From assembly GCA_002309855.1 (NCBI GenBank), contig DBYD01000031.1:1-64000 (forward strand): DNA of 64,000 nucleotides, given 5' to 3'. The position numbers and the translations under genes are program-made. The notes under the pieces were generated by a model. The model saw only the letters and a list, made by a program, of their open reading frames with translations. It was not told the DNA's origin and searched no databases. Below are positions 8,923-18,262 of this stretch, piece by piece (within the stretch, counting starts at the first letter, position 1; every line of letters begins with the position of its first letter). This DNA comes from Bacteroidales bacterium UBA1195. GTDB lineage: Bacteria; Bacteroidota; Bacteroidia; Bacteroidales; WCHB1-69.

Positions 8923-10272
8923 ATGAAGCGAAAGATTTACAATGAATTATTGTTGTGGAAGCAACGCCGCAAGGGGAAGGTTGCACTCATGATTGATGGT
9001 GTAAGGCGTGTCGGAAAAAGCTACATTGCAGAGGAATTTGCACGCAATGAGTACAAATCGTACATTCTTGTGGATTTCAACAAAGCCGACAAGCCGTTGA
9101 TGACTATTTTTGACGAATACCTGACCAACCTTGACCTGTTCTTTATGCATCTTTCGGTTTATTTTGGTGTCAGGCTGTATGAAAGGGATTCGCTCATCAT
9201 TTTTGACGAAGTCCAGCTTTACCCAAGGGCGCGCGCAGCCATAAAATACCTTGTGGCGGACGGACGTTACGACTATCTTGAAACCGGTTCGCTTGTCAGC
9301 ATTAACCGCAATGTCAAGGATATTGTCATTCCATCTGAAGAACACCGCATATCCATGTTCCCGATGGATTTTGAAGAGTTCCTATGGGCTGCAGGCGATG
9401 ATATGACCATGCCGTTTGTCATGGAGTGCTTTGAAAAACGCATCCCGTTAGGCCCGCTCCATCGCAAAGTGATGGACCTGTTCCGCCAATATATGATTGT
9501 CGGCGGAATGCCCCAGGCTGTTCTGGCATTTTTTGAAAACAGGAGCTTTGAGGATGCCGATATTGCAAAGAGGGAGATTCTGTCCCTTTATCGCGCTGAT
9601 ATAGAAAAATATGCAGTCGGTTACGAAAGCAAGGTGAAAGGGATATTCGACCAGATACCTGCGGAATTGCAGCGTCACGAGAAAAGGTTTCGCCTTTCCC
9701 ACATTTCCGAAGCGGCCCGTTTCCGCGATTATGAGAGTTCGTTCTTCTGGCTCTCAGATGCCAGGATTGTGAATGTCTGCTATGCGGCCACGGAACCATC
9801 CGTGGGACTAAAAATGCGTATGGACAGCCTCACCCTCAAATGCTACATGGCTGACACGGGGCTGCTTATCTCACATGCCTTTGATGAAAACACCATCACA
9901 AATGAAAAGCTCTACCAGAAACTGCTGCTTGACAAACTGGAAATCAATAAGGGTATGCTGGTTGAAAATATTGTGGCACAAATGCTTTGTGCATCCGGGC
10001 ATAAACTATACTTCTACTCGTCATATTCAAAAACTGATGCAGAAGAGCGGATGGAGATTGATTTTCTTGTCAGGAAGCCTGTCATCACAAACCGACACAA
10101 CATTTGTCCTATTGAGGTCAAATCCACCACCAAATACACAATCGCCTCGCTGGAGAAATTCCGTCGCAAATACAACGAACAGCTCTCCACGGCGTTTGTA
10201 CTTCACTCCGCCGACCTGATGGAAAAAGATGGTATCGTGTATCTGCCGTTATACATGGCGGCGTTACTATAG
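8923..10272 (+). CDS. AAA+ ATPase with DUF4143 domain (AAA_14)
   Basis: A 449-residue ATPase of the AAA_14/DUF4143 family. Walker A GVRRVGKS is at residues 26-33 and Walker B LIIFDEVQ follows at about 90-98; the sensor-like YLETGSL motif and the C-terminal DUF4143 region containing IEVKS and DFLV, a PD-(D/E)XK-nuclease-like fold, are present. Members are abundant in Bacteroidota and archaea but their biological role is not established. It has its own promoter and stands between DUF5683 and dapB, which are usually neighbours, so it looks inserted. An imperfect inverted repeat follows the stop codon. A paralogue lies at 31.5 kb. Confidence 0.88.
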   Translation: MKRKIYNELLLWKQRRKGKVALMIDGVRRVGKSYIAEEFARNEYKSYILVDFNKADKPLMTIFDEYLTNLDLFFMHLSVYFGVRLYERDSLIIFDEVQLYPRARAAIKYLVADGRYDYLETGSLVSINRNVKDIVIPSEEHRISMFPMDFEEFLWAAGDDMTMPFVMECFEKRIPLGPLHRKVMDLFRQYMIVGGMPQAVLAFFENRSFEDADIAKREILSLYRADIEKYAVGYESKVKGIFDQIPAELQRHEKRFRLSHISEAARFRDYESSFFWLSDARIVNVCYAATEPSVGLKMRMDSLTLKCYMADTGLLISHAFDENTITNEKLYQKLLLDKLEINKGMLVENIVAQMLCASGHKLYFYSSYSKTDAEERMEIDFLVRKPVITNRHNICPIEVKSTTKYTIASLEKFRRKYNEQLSTAFVLHSADLMEKDGIVYLPLYMAALL

Positions 10273-10326
10273 GGGGGACTTCTAAAACTCCCTGCTTTCA
10301 ACTTTTTTTTATTTTAGAACTCCCCC
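10273..10326. repeat. Imperfect 15-bp inverted repeat after the AAA+/DUF4143 gene
   Basis: GGGGGACTTCTAAAA (10273-10287) pairs with TTTTAGAACTCCCCC (10312-10326) with one mismatch and a 24-base spacer. There is no T-tract after the stem on either strand, so it is not a textbook terminator. It begins right after the stop codon and could be a degenerate terminator or the edge of an insertion. Confidence 0.6.
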
Positions 10327-10402
10327 AAAAAAAAGTTCATACAGGCATACGATTTCGTTATATGTTCGCGTTATTAGAACACATTTTTAATAAAAGCATA
10401 TC

Positions 10403-11116
10403 ATGAAAATCGCTATTCTCGGTTACGGTAAAATGGGGGAGCAGGTGGAGATTGTCGCCCTGGAGCGCAAACACAAGGTCGTCGCCTACATCGACAGTGA
10501 GGAGGACTGGAAAAGGCAGGCCGAAGGCTTCGCCTCTGCGGACGTGGCAATCGACTTCTCCATGCCTTCGGTTGTGATGGAAAACATCCGCCGCTGTTTC
10601 GAGGCGCACAAGCCGGTGGTGGTCGGCACTACTGGCTGGTACGACAAGCTGCCGGAGGTGGAACAGCAGTGCAGGGAGCAGGGGCAGAGCTTTTTCTACG
10701 CCTCCAATTTCAGCCTGGGTGTGAACCTCTTTTTCCGGCTGAACCGCTACCTTGCCAAACTGATGGCACCCCATGCCGAATATGACGTGAGCATGGAGGA
10801 GATCCACCACACCTCCAAGAAGGACGCGCCCAGCGGCACCGCCATCGTGCTGGCCGAGGACATCATCGCGGCGCTGCCGCACAAGGATTCCTGGATCAAT
10901 CAGGAGAACGACAACCGTGCGGAACTCTCCATCACCTCGCAGCGGCTGGGCAGCCAGGTCGGCACCCATTCGGTAATCTACACCTCTCCGATGGATGAAA
11001 TCCGGATTACGCACAAGTCGTTCAACCGTAAGGCATTCGCGTTGGGAGCGGTGACGGCGGCGGAATTCCTTGTGGGCAAAACCGGTTTCTTCACCATGGA
11101 GGATCTGCTCGCGTGA
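10403..11116 (+). CDS. dapB: 4-hydroxy-tetrahydrodipicolinate reductase
   Basis: A 237-residue DapB, the NAD(P)H-dependent step of lysine and diaminopimelate synthesis that feeds peptidoglycan. The Rossmann motif GYGKMG is at residues 7-12; VVGTTGW and the signature EIHHTSKKDAPSGTA carry the catalytic His and Lys. Length is slightly under the E. coli enzyme, typical for the phylum. It lies upstream of lepB, which has its own promoter. Confidence 0.96.
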   Translation: MKIAILGYGKMGEQVEIVALERKHKVVAYIDSEEDWKRQAEGFASADVAIDFSMPSVVMENIRRCFEAHKPVVVGTTGWYDKLPEVEQQCREQGQSFFYASNFSLGVNLFFRLNRYLAKLMAPHAEYDVSMEEIHHTSKKDAPSGTAIVLAEDIIAALPHKDSWINQENDNRAELSITSQRLGSQVGTHSVIYTSPMDEIRITHKSFNRKAFALGAVTAAEFLVGKTGFFTMEDLLA

Positions 11117-11158
11117 GGCTTTTTTTTCAGAAATTGCGGAAGTTATCATTTTTTGTGC

Positions 11159-11166
11159 TACTTTTG
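11159..11166 (+). promoter_or_regulatory. Bacteroidota -7 promoter element upstream of lepB
   Basis: TACTTTTG, perfect TAnnTTTG match, 69 bases before the lepB ATG. A TTG at 11134-11136 is a possible -33 element at slightly long spacing (22 bases). Confidence 0.65.
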
Positions 11167-11235
11167 CAACAGCTTTCCTTCGGGGGTTCCCGAAGAGGGT
11201 TTTTATTGTTAAAACATTGAATATTAAGTAACAGA

Positions 11236-12927
11236 ATGGACTTGTCAATCACGTTCATGGTGGTGTTCACCATAATATATCTGATAGGAACCTTCCTCGG
11301 ACTGTGGAAAATTTTTGAAAAGGCGGGCTATGCGGGCTGGAAATCCATTGTTCCGGTCTATAACATGATTGTCTGGCTGCGGGTGCTGGAGCGTCCGATG
11401 TGGTGGCTCATCTTCATCGCAATCCCATACCTTTCCATCTTCATGTTCTTCCTGATGGTATGGAAAACCATCCGCCGTTTCGGCAAAACTTCATACCTTG
11501 TGCTGATACCTGCAACCTGCTTCCCCTGCCTGTATTTCCCGTACCTCGGTTTCTCCCGCAGGGAGGTGTTCCATAAGGTCGCTGAAATGCCAAAGCTGGA
11601 AATCGGACTCTTTTCCAGCCGTCAGATTACGGGCAGGGAGGCCGGTGAATCGCCTGAGGGCAAAAAGACTAAGGCGCGGGAATGGTGCGATGCCATCATT
11701 TATGCCGTTGTGGCCGCCCATATCATCCGCACATTCATGTTCGAATTCTACAAAATCCCCACCTCCTCCATGGAGAGCACACTGATGGTTGGTGATTTTC
11801 TCTGTGTCAGCAAGATGGCCTATGGGCCGAGAGTGCCGCAGACCTTCATCCAGTTCCCTTTTGTACACCATACGCTGCCATTGTGCAAATACCACAAGTC
11901 ATACACGGACATAGTGCGTCTGCCGTATATGCGTATGCCGGGGTACCGTCCGCTGCAGCGTAACGATGCGGTGGTCTTCAACTATCCTGACGGTGACACT
12001 GTGATCCTGCAGCGGCAGAACGAGAGCTATTACGGGGTGCTGCGAGCTTTGGAGCGCGCCTACCGCCATCCTCGCGCCCATGCGGGTGACTACTACATGT
12101 GCGAAGGGGAGTGGCACACCTATGCTGAGCTCTTCAACAAATACGGGTGGGACAACCATCCCGGCAAGGCCCGTGAGGTGCTGGCGGCGGAATACGATGT
12201 TGTTTACCGTCCCTCCGACAAGCGTGAAAACTACATCAAACGCTGTGTTGGTGTCCCTGGCGATGAACTCCGGATTGTTGACGGTGTGCTGTATGTGAAT
12301 GGTGAAAAGGCTTATAAGCCTGAAAAACAGCAGTTCCTGTATCAGGTCAACCACAACGGCGTCGGGTTGAATACGACGGTGCGCCAGCGTCTTGACATTA
12401 ACGAGGAGGATTACCATTCAGGAATTACAGCCGACATCGGCTGCCTGCACGATGCGCAGGTGAATGCCATCCGCAGCATGCGGAATGTCACGGGAATCGT
12501 ATGCCTGTTGGACACTGCCGGCTATGCCGATCCGGACATTTTCCCGTATGACCCGCGCTATCCCTGGAACAAGGACAATTTCGGCCCGCTGCGCATCCCG
12601 AAAAAGGGGGAGACGGTGCAATTGGATGACAGTACAATCTGCCTCTACCGCCGCATTATCAAGAATTACGAGGGTCATGACCTGCAGGAGCGCGATGGAA
12701 AGATTTTCATTGACGGGGTGCAGGCACACCAATACACATTCGCCCAGAACTATTACTGGATGATGGGTGACAACCGCCACAATTCGGCAGATTCCCGCTT
12801 CTGGGGCTTCGTGCCCGAGGACCACATTGCAGGACGCGCCGCCTTTGTCTGGCTCTCCCTTGACAAGTTCAAGAAATTGGGTGAGGGCAAAATCCGCTGG
12901 AAACGCATGTATAAAAAGATTCACTAA
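11236..12927 (+). CDS. lepB: Signal peptidase I with N-terminal DUF5684 membrane domain
   Basis: A 563-residue S26 signal peptidase that removes signal peptides from exported proteins. The N-terminal 100 residues hold several membrane segments of the DUF5684 type; another segment at about 152-170 precedes the catalytic domain. Catalytic Ser178 (PTSSME) and Lys335 (KRCVGVPGDE) are visible, with the closing motif MMGDNRHNSADSRFWGFV near 512-530. About 157 residues separate Ser and Lys, far more than in E. coli LepB, and a second insert precedes the GDNR box; such inserts are normal in Bacteroidota. Likely inner membrane, active site in the periplasm. Confidence 0.95.
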   Translation: MDLSITFMVVFTIIYLIGTFLGLWKIFEKAGYAGWKSIVPVYNMIVWLRVLERPMWWLIFIAIPYLSIFMFFLMVWKTIRRFGKTSYLVLIPATCFPCLYFPYLGFSRREVFHKVAEMPKLEIGLFSSRQITGREAGESPEGKKTKAREWCDAIIYAVVAAHIIRTFMFEFYKIPTSSMESTLMVGDFLCVSKMAYGPRVPQTFIQFPFVHHTLPLCKYHKSYTDIVRLPYMRMPGYRPLQRNDAVVFNYPDGDTVILQRQNESYYGVLRALERAYRHPRAHAGDYYMCEGEWHTYAELFNKYGWDNHPGKAREVLAAEYDVVYRPSDKRENYIKRCVGVPGDELRIVDGVLYVNGEKAYKPEKQQFLYQVNHNGVGLNTTVRQRLDINEEDYHSGITADIGCLHDAQVNAIRSMRNVTGIVCLLDTAGYADPDIFPYDPRYPWNKDNFGPLRIPKKGETVQLDDSTICLYRRIIKNYEGHDLQERDGKIFIDGVQAHQYTFAQNYYWMMGDNRHNSADSRFWGFVPEDHIAGRAAFVWLSLDKFKKLGEGKIRWKRMYKKIH

Positions 12928-12966
12928 TATTTTCCGGAAAAAGCCGGAAGCAATCCGAAAAATGAT

Positions 12967-12974
12967 TACTTTTG
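12967..12974 (+). promoter_or_regulatory. Bacteroidota -7 promoter element upstream of glutamine synthetase
   Basis: TACTTTTG followed by C lies 24 bases before the ATG at 12999, a typical leader length for this phylum. A short TTCCGG/CCGGAA hairpin at 12932-12949 sits just upstream. Confidence 0.65.
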
Positions 12975-12998
12975 CATATTAACTAAAAAATCAACGAT

Positions 12999-14507
12999 AT
13001 GGAGCAATTCAAAGAACAATCCTTCTGTATGAACCCGCTGGTTCAGTTCCTGCACAAGAATCCTGTGGATTTCACCAAGGCGGACATCATCCGCTACATT
13101 GAGGAAAATGAGATCCGGATGCTGAATTTCCGCTACGTGGCGGGCGACGGCCGGCTGAAATCGCTGAACTTTGTCCTTACCGACAGCGACTACCTCAACC
13201 AGATTCTCTCCTACGGCGAACGGGTGGACGGTTCCAGCCTTTTCTCCTTTGTGAAGGCCGGTTCCAGCGACCTCTATGTGATTCCCCGTTTCCGCAGCGC
13301 ATTCATGGATCCCTTTGCGGAAATCCCGACCCTCTGCCTGATGTGTTCCTACTACACCAAGGACGGCAAGCCGTTGGAGACCTCCCCGGAGTACATACTG
13401 AAAAAGGCAAAAAAATCTTTCCAGGATGTCACAGGCATGGAATTCAAGGCGATGGGCGAGCTTGAGTACTATGTGGTTGGCGACAAGGACGAGCTGTTCC
13501 CCGCTACCGACCAACGCGGATACCACGAGTCGGGCCCATACTGCAAGTTCGGTGAGTTCCGCGCACGTGCCATGTACTATATCGCCCAGGCCGGCGGCAC
13601 TATCAAGTACGGCCATTCCGAAGTGGGCAACTTCACCTTGGGCGACAAGATTTATGAGCAGAACGAAATCGAATTTCTGGTGACCGATGTCGAGGATGCA
13701 GCCAACCAGCTAATCATCGCCAAATGGATTATCCGCCAGCTGGCATACGAATATGGCCTGGATGTCACCTTTGCCCCGAAGATTACGGTGGGAAAGGCGG
13801 GCAGCGGTCTGCACATCCACACCCAGATTACCAAGGATGGTGTCAACCAGTATGTTAAGGACGGCGTGTTGAGCGAGACCGCCCGCAAGGCCATCGCCGG
13901 CTACATGCAGTGCGCCGCTTCATTGACCGCCTTCGGCAACGCCAATCCGACATCATATTTCCGTCTGGTGCCGCACCAGGAGGCTCCGACCTCCATCTGC
14001 TGGGGCGACCGCAACCGCTCCGTGCTGGTGCGTGTGCCGCTGGGATGGCTCTCCAAAGGTGACATGGTGGCCGACGCCAATCCTATGGAAAAGCCCAATC
14101 CTGTGGACGGCTCATTCAAGCAGACAGTCGAGTTCCGCTGCCCGGACGGCTCCGCTGACATCTACCTGCTCCTAGCCGGTCTGGTGGTGGCGGCCCGCTG
14201 CGGTTTCGAGATGAAGGATCCGCTGGCCTTCGCCAAGGAGACCTACGTGGATGTGAATATCTTTGACGAGGCCAACCGTGAAAAGGCTGATTCGCTGAAG
14301 AGCCTGCCCACCTCCTGCTATGAGTCTGGAGTGGTTCTGGAGCAGCACCGCGAATTCTATGAAAGGCACGGCGTCTTCACACCCGAACTGATAAACGACT
14401 TGGTGGCCAAGCTGAAATCATACAATGACCAGAATATCCGTGAGGAATTGGAAAAGCATCCCGAACGGATGATGGAGATTGTCAAAACCTATTACCATTG
14501 CGGATAA
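12999..14507 (+). CDS. Glutamine synthetase family protein
   Basis: A 502-residue type I-like glutamine synthetase. It has the N-terminal beta-grasp segment, the glutamate/metal motif GELEYYV, the conserved GSGLHIH, the NPTSYFRLVPHQEAPTS box followed by WGDRNRSVLVRVP, and FRCPDGSADIYLLLAGL near the C-terminus. It is not the ~730-residue GlnN (type III) enzyme that also occurs in Bacteroidota. Most likely ATP-dependent glutamine synthesis from glutamate and ammonia, though some relatives of this length act as gamma-glutamyl-amine ligases. It has its own promoter and is followed by a LysE-type exporter 17 bases downstream. Confidence 0.85.
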   Translation: MEQFKEQSFCMNPLVQFLHKNPVDFTKADIIRYIEENEIRMLNFRYVAGDGRLKSLNFVLTDSDYLNQILSYGERVDGSSLFSFVKAGSSDLYVIPRFRSAFMDPFAEIPTLCLMCSYYTKDGKPLETSPEYILKKAKKSFQDVTGMEFKAMGELEYYVVGDKDELFPATDQRGYHESGPYCKFGEFRARAMYYIAQAGGTIKYGHSEVGNFTLGDKIYEQNEIEFLVTDVEDAANQLIIAKWIIRQLAYEYGLDVTFAPKITVGKAGSGLHIHTQITKDGVNQYVKDGVLSETARKAIAGYMQCAASLTAFGNANPTSYFRLVPHQEAPTSICWGDRNRSVLVRVPLGWLSKGDMVADANPMEKPNPVDGSFKQTVEFRCPDGSADIYLLLAGLVVAARCGFEMKDPLAFAKETYVDVNIFDEANREKADSLKSLPTSCYESGVVLEQHREFYERHGVFTPELINDLVAKLKSYNDQNIREELEKHPERMMEIVKTYYHCG

Positions 14508-14524
14508 TATTGTACTGAAGAACC

Positions 14525-15190
14525 ATGATCTGGTCGCTTTTTAAAGGAATGATGGTCGGGCTCCCGTTCATTTTTGTTCTGGGGCCCGCCTTGTTCGCCA
14601 TCCTGCAGACGAGCATTACAAAGGGTTTCTATTCCGGATTCCAGTTTGCGGTGGGGATAGCGTTCAGCGATATCCTTATCCTTTCCCTCTGCTACTGGGG
14701 TGCCAGCTTCTGTGTGGAAAACCGTTTTTTCCAAATACTTCTCGGCATGGTGGGCAGCGGCTTCATGGTGCTTTACGGACTTTATCTTTTCTTCAAAAAG
14801 GCGCATCCGAAACGGAAAAGACTGAAAGATCATGACTTGAGCGAGGCAATCAACTGGAAGGGGGTGTTCAGCGAATTGGGGAAAGGCTTTTTCATGAACA
14901 CTGTCAACCCGTTCCTTTGGATACTCTGGCTTTCGGTCATTTCGGTCGGTACCGCAGGCGGCACACGGATGCAGGCGATATGTTTCATCGCCGGTATTGA
15001 GATTGTGCTTCTGCCCTGTGACATTCTGAAGGCATATTTCGCCAACAAGCTGACCAACGCCCTGTCGGAAAATGTGGTGCACCGGATTAACCAGGTGGCC
15101 GGCATTCTGATGATGGGGTGTGCGGTGGTGCTGCTCGTCAGGACTCTTCTTGTTTTCCATCTGATTACCATTCCGGGTATTAATTCATAA
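14525..15190 (+). CDS. LysE/RhtB-family amino-acid exporter-like membrane protein
   Basis: A 221-residue integral membrane protein with about six hydrophobic segments. The start GMMVGLPFIFVLGPALFAILQTSITKGF matches the LysE translocator signature (GPxxxxxxxxxxxxG). Members export amino acids or small metabolites; the substrate cannot be read from sequence. Its position 17 bases after glutamine synthetase suggests co-transcription. The stop codon overlaps the first possible ATG of the next frame. Confidence 0.8.
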   Translation: MIWSLFKGMMVGLPFIFVLGPALFAILQTSITKGFYSGFQFAVGIAFSDILILSLCYWGASFCVENRFFQILLGMVGSGFMVLYGLYLFFKKAHPKRKRLKDHDLSEAINWKGVFSELGKGFFMNTVNPFLWILWLSVISVGTAGGTRMQAICFIAGIEIVLLPCDILKAYFANKLTNALSENVVHRINQVAGILMMGCAVVLLVRTLLVFHLITIPGINS

Positions 15191-15210
15191 TGCTTTTTTT
15201 ATCCATGCAA

Positions 15211-16989
15211 ATGAAAAAACTTTTTTGCCGTGCTTTGCTTTTGGCCGGCTTCCTGTGCTGTTCCGCTGCGGTTAATGCCCAAGGCAACCGCACCTATGAA
15301 ACCAATGCGCAGAAGATGAATCGTCTGATGCAGTATATCCGTTATTATTATGTGGATTCTGCCGATTTTGAAAAACTGGTTGACAAGTCTATTGTTGAGA
15401 TGCTCAAACAGCTTGATCCGCATTCGGTCTATGTTCCCAAAAAGGAGGTGCGCCGCATGAATGAGCCGCTGGAGGGAAATTTTGACGGCATAGGTGTGCA
15501 GTTCCAGATCATGAAGGACACCATTGTCGTTGTCGAGCCGATAAAGGGCGGGCCGTCCGAGAGGGTTGGCATCCGTGCTGGTGACAAGATAATACGTATT
15601 GATGACAGTGTTGCTGTCGGAAAAATATGCACCAATGCATGGGTGTTCAAAAAACTGCGTGGGAAAAAAGGCACCAAGGTCTCTGTTGACATTCGGCGTG
15701 GACGCGAGACGGAGCCGCTTCATTTCACCATCACCCGGGACAAGATTCCTATCCATTGTGTGGAATCCTATTTCATGGTGGACAAGGAGACCGGTTACAT
15801 CCAGTTGGAGCGTTTTGCGCAGCAGACACTCTCCGAGTTCCGTCAGGCACTGGAGGAGCTGAAGGCGCAAGGAATGAAAAACCTGATTTTTGACCTGCGT
15901 GACAACACCGGCGGTTACCTTCAGGCAGCCATTGACATGGTGGGAGAGTTCATGGGCAAGGATATGCTTGCTGTCTACACGCAGAACAATCAGACAGGCA
16001 ACCGGATGAATTACCAGACCCAACACCGTGGGAATTTTGTGGAGGGTCGGCTGGTGATTCTCATCAACGAATATTCCGCATCAGCATCAGAGATCGTCTC
16101 CGGTGCGGTTCAGGACTATGACCGCGGCATCATCATCGGACGCCGCTCGTTCGGAAAGGGGTTGGTTCAGCAACAGATGCCGCTTCCGGATTCGGCCCAG
16201 GTCAGGCTTACAACATCGCGCTATTACATTCCATCCGGACGCTGTATCCAGAAGTCGTATGAGGATATTGAAAACTATAGCCGTGATGTGATCAACAGGT
16301 ACAACCGTGGCGAACTGACCCATGCCGACAGTATCCATTTCCCTGATTCATTGAAATATAAGACTGCCAGCGGACGTACGGTCTACGGTGGCGGAGGGGT
16401 GATGCCCGACATTTTTATCCCGATGGACACTGGTAAGGTTTCTGACTATTATTATAAACTGTACCGGCGAAATCTGTTCAGCCAGTTTGTAATGAAGTAT
16501 CTGGAGAGTCACAAGGCCGAATTGTTGGCCGGTTATCCTGATTTTGACACCTTCTACCAGCGTTTCAAGGTTGATGATGCAATGTTGCGCGAGTTTTATG
16601 ACTATGCCCGCTCTGAGGGTGTGACCGATTCCATGGAATTCAAGTGCATAAATTATTTGAATGGCTTTGCATCCAAATACAAGGATACTTTGGACAAAAT
16701 TTTCCCGGATTTGCAGAGCGTGGATGGGAACCATGCATTGGAGCAGATGTTTGTCCGTTATGTGGAGGAACAGCAGGCTGCGTACCTGAAGCGTAAGGCG
16801 GAATTTAATACGGAAAAAAACATAGTCAGGCAGTTGCGCACGCTTTTAGCGCGAAATTTGTATGATACGCACGCCTCCGCCAAAATTTGGATGGAGACGG
16901 ACGACACTTATCTTGAAGCTGTACGCGTCATGCATACGCCATCTGTTTTCCGTAAGATGGGAATACATGACGCTGAAGAAGGAAAATAA
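15211..16989 (+). CDS. C-terminal processing peptidase (S41 family) with PDZ domain
   Basis: A 592-residue exported serine protease. The ATG at 15211 gives a signal peptide (MKKLFCRALLLAGF..., ending VNAQ). An N-terminal region is followed by a PDZ domain (about residues 85-170, GIGVQF and RVGIRAGDKI) and the S41 catalytic domain with SASASE (Ser nucleophile) and RSFGKG (Lys of the Ser-Lys dyad). A long C-terminal helical extension of about 170 residues follows, as usual in Bacteroidota Ctp proteins. Likely a periplasmic protease acting on C-termini of envelope proteins. Confidence 0.92.
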   Translation: MKKLFCRALLLAGFLCCSAAVNAQGNRTYETNAQKMNRLMQYIRYYYVDSADFEKLVDKSIVEMLKQLDPHSVYVPKKEVRRMNEPLEGNFDGIGVQFQIMKDTIVVVEPIKGGPSERVGIRAGDKIIRIDDSVAVGKICTNAWVFKKLRGKKGTKVSVDIRRGRETEPLHFTITRDKIPIHCVESYFMVDKETGYIQLERFAQQTLSEFRQALEELKAQGMKNLIFDLRDNTGGYLQAAIDMVGEFMGKDMLAVYTQNNQTGNRMNYQTQHRGNFVEGRLVILINEYSASASEIVSGAVQDYDRGIIIGRRSFGKGLVQQQMPLPDSAQVRLTTSRYYIPSGRCIQKSYEDIENYSRDVINRYNRGELTHADSIHFPDSLKYKTASGRTVYGGGGVMPDIFIPMDTGKVSDYYYKLYRRNLFSQFVMKYLESHKAELLAGYPDFDTFYQRFKVDDAMLREFYDYARSEGVTDSMEFKCINYLNGFASKYKDTLDKIFPDLQSVDGNHALEQMFVRYVEEQQAAYLKRKAEFNTEKNIVRQLRTLLARNLYDTHASAKIWMETDDTYLEAVRVMHTPSVFRKMGIHDAEEGK

Positions 16990-17050
16990 AGCACCGTTTG
17001 GTGCGCATCCGTGAGGAAACAGATTAAGTTCTTTGTAAAAACAAATTAAA

Positions 17051-18250
17051 GTGAGTTACGAAAACAGAAACGACCGGAACATGGATTTTTCCGGAAAAAG
17101 GTATCACCGTGATGGTGACAGGGAGTGGAAACGAAGGTTTCCGAGAGACAGTGAGACAAGCGACAGTGAGGAATCTGACAGACCAAGACGCTCGTTCCGC
17201 AAGGATCATGACGATAATGACTCAGAGAGGCCAAGACGTCCGTTCCGCAGGAATCATGACGATGACTCGGAGAGACCAAGGCGCCCGTTCCGCAAGGATC
17301 ATGATGATGACTCGGAGAGACCAAGACGTCCGTTCCGTAGAAATCACGATGATGACAGGGGTGAGGGCTTCCGTCGTGAAAGACGTTCCTTCGGAGACCG
17401 TACCTCCTTTCGCAGGAAGGAACATCCACGTTACATTGAGGATTCCCCAATCATTGATGAAATTGTTAAAAAGAGAAGGGAGGAGGGACGTTCTTCCGAC
17501 CGCAAGCCGAAGGTGCTCTCTTTGGAATGGAACGAGGAGCGCGGCCTGATACGCCTTAACAAATACATCGCTAACGCAGGTGTCTGTTCGCGCCGTGAGG
17601 CCGACCGGCTCATTGAGGCTGGCGAAGTGACCGTCAACGGGGAGGTGGTGACCGAACTGGGCACCAAGATACAACCGACAGATGAGGTCCGGTATGGGGA
17701 TAAGGTGCTGCAACGGGAAAAACCTGTATACATTTTATTAAATAAGCCCAAGGATTATATCACCACCACCAGCGATGAGTATGACCGCAAGAATGTGATG
17801 AACCTGGTGGCTGGCGCCTGTCCTCAGCGGGTATATCCTGTAGGGCGGTTGGATCGCAATACGACAGGGCTGCTGCTGATCACCAACGATGGCGAACTGG
17901 CGAAAAAACTGACCCATCCGAGGTATGGTGTAAAGAAAATCTATCAGGTGGAATTGGACAAGTCGCTTTCACAGGAGGATTTCCAGCAGATTATTTCCGG
18001 TCTGGAATTGGCTGACGGCTTTATCGCACCCGATGAGCTGGCCTATGTCGGAGAATCCCGCCGTGAAATCGGCATAACGCTTCATTCGGGAAAGAACCGT
18101 ATTGTACGGCGGATTTTTGAGCATCTCGGTTATGAGGTGGTCAAGTTGGATCGTGTCTATTATGCCGGCCTGACCAAGAAGGATTTGCCGCGCGGAGAAT
18201 GGCGCTTTCTCCGGAAAGATGAGGTGAATATTTTGAAGATGAGCCTATAA
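17051..18250 (+). CDS. Pseudouridine synthase, RluB/RsuA type, with Arg/Asp-rich N-terminal repeats
   Basis: A 399-residue rRNA pseudouridine synthase. After a disordered N-terminal tail of about 150 residues come an S4 RNA-binding domain (about 170-230, IRLNKYIANAGVCSRREADRLI) and the RsuA-type catalytic domain with GRLDRNTTGLLLITNDG, containing the catalytic Asp. It probably modifies 23S rRNA as RluB does; RsuA-type 16S modification is the alternative. The start is GTG at 17051; ATG 17081 is possible. The tail carries four 15-16-residue repeats rich in Arg, Pro and Asp, likely an electrostatic RNA/ribosome-interacting region. HydF follows 12 bases later. Confidence 0.9.
   Translation: MSYENRNDRNMDFSGKRYHRDGDREWKRRFPRDSETSDSEESDRPRRSFRKDHDDNDSERPRRPFRRNHDDDSERPRRPFRKDHDDDSERPRRPFRRNHDDDRGEGFRRERRSFGDRTSFRRKEHPRYIEDSPIIDEIVKKRREEGRSSDRKPKVLSLEWNEERGLIRLNKYIANAGVCSRREADRLIEAGEVTVNGEVVTELGTKIQPTDEVRYGDKVLQREKPVYILLNKPKDYITTTSDEYDRKNVMNLVAGACPQRVYPVGRLDRNTTGLLLITNDGELAKKLTHPRYGVKKIYQVELDKSLSQEDFQQIISGLELADGFIAPDELAYVGESRREIGITLHSGKNRIVRRIFEHLGYEVVKLDRVYYAGLTKKDLPRGEWRFLRKDEVNILKMSL
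17180..17362 (+). repeat. In-frame tandem repeat, four ~45-bp units, in the RluB-type gene
   Basis: Four consecutive units of 45-48 bases encode RPRRSFRKDHDDNDSE, RPRRPFRRNHDDDSE, RPRRPFRKDHDDDSE and RPRRPFRRNHDDDRGE (residues 44-105). Units alternate KD and RN at the centre, suggesting duplication of a two-unit block. Length is a multiple of three, so copy-number change would keep the frame. Confidence 0.9.
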
Positions 18251-18262
18251 TCTTATTGTTAA

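Noticed and set aside
10358..11248. 296-residue minus-strand open frame opposite dapB
   Set aside because: Complete overlap with dapB, no motif, His/Arg-rich composition of an antisense frame.
16991..17004. GCACC-GTTT-GGTGC hairpin between the S41 protease and the RluB-type gene
   Set aside because: Only a 5-bp stem with no T-tract; too weak to call a terminator.
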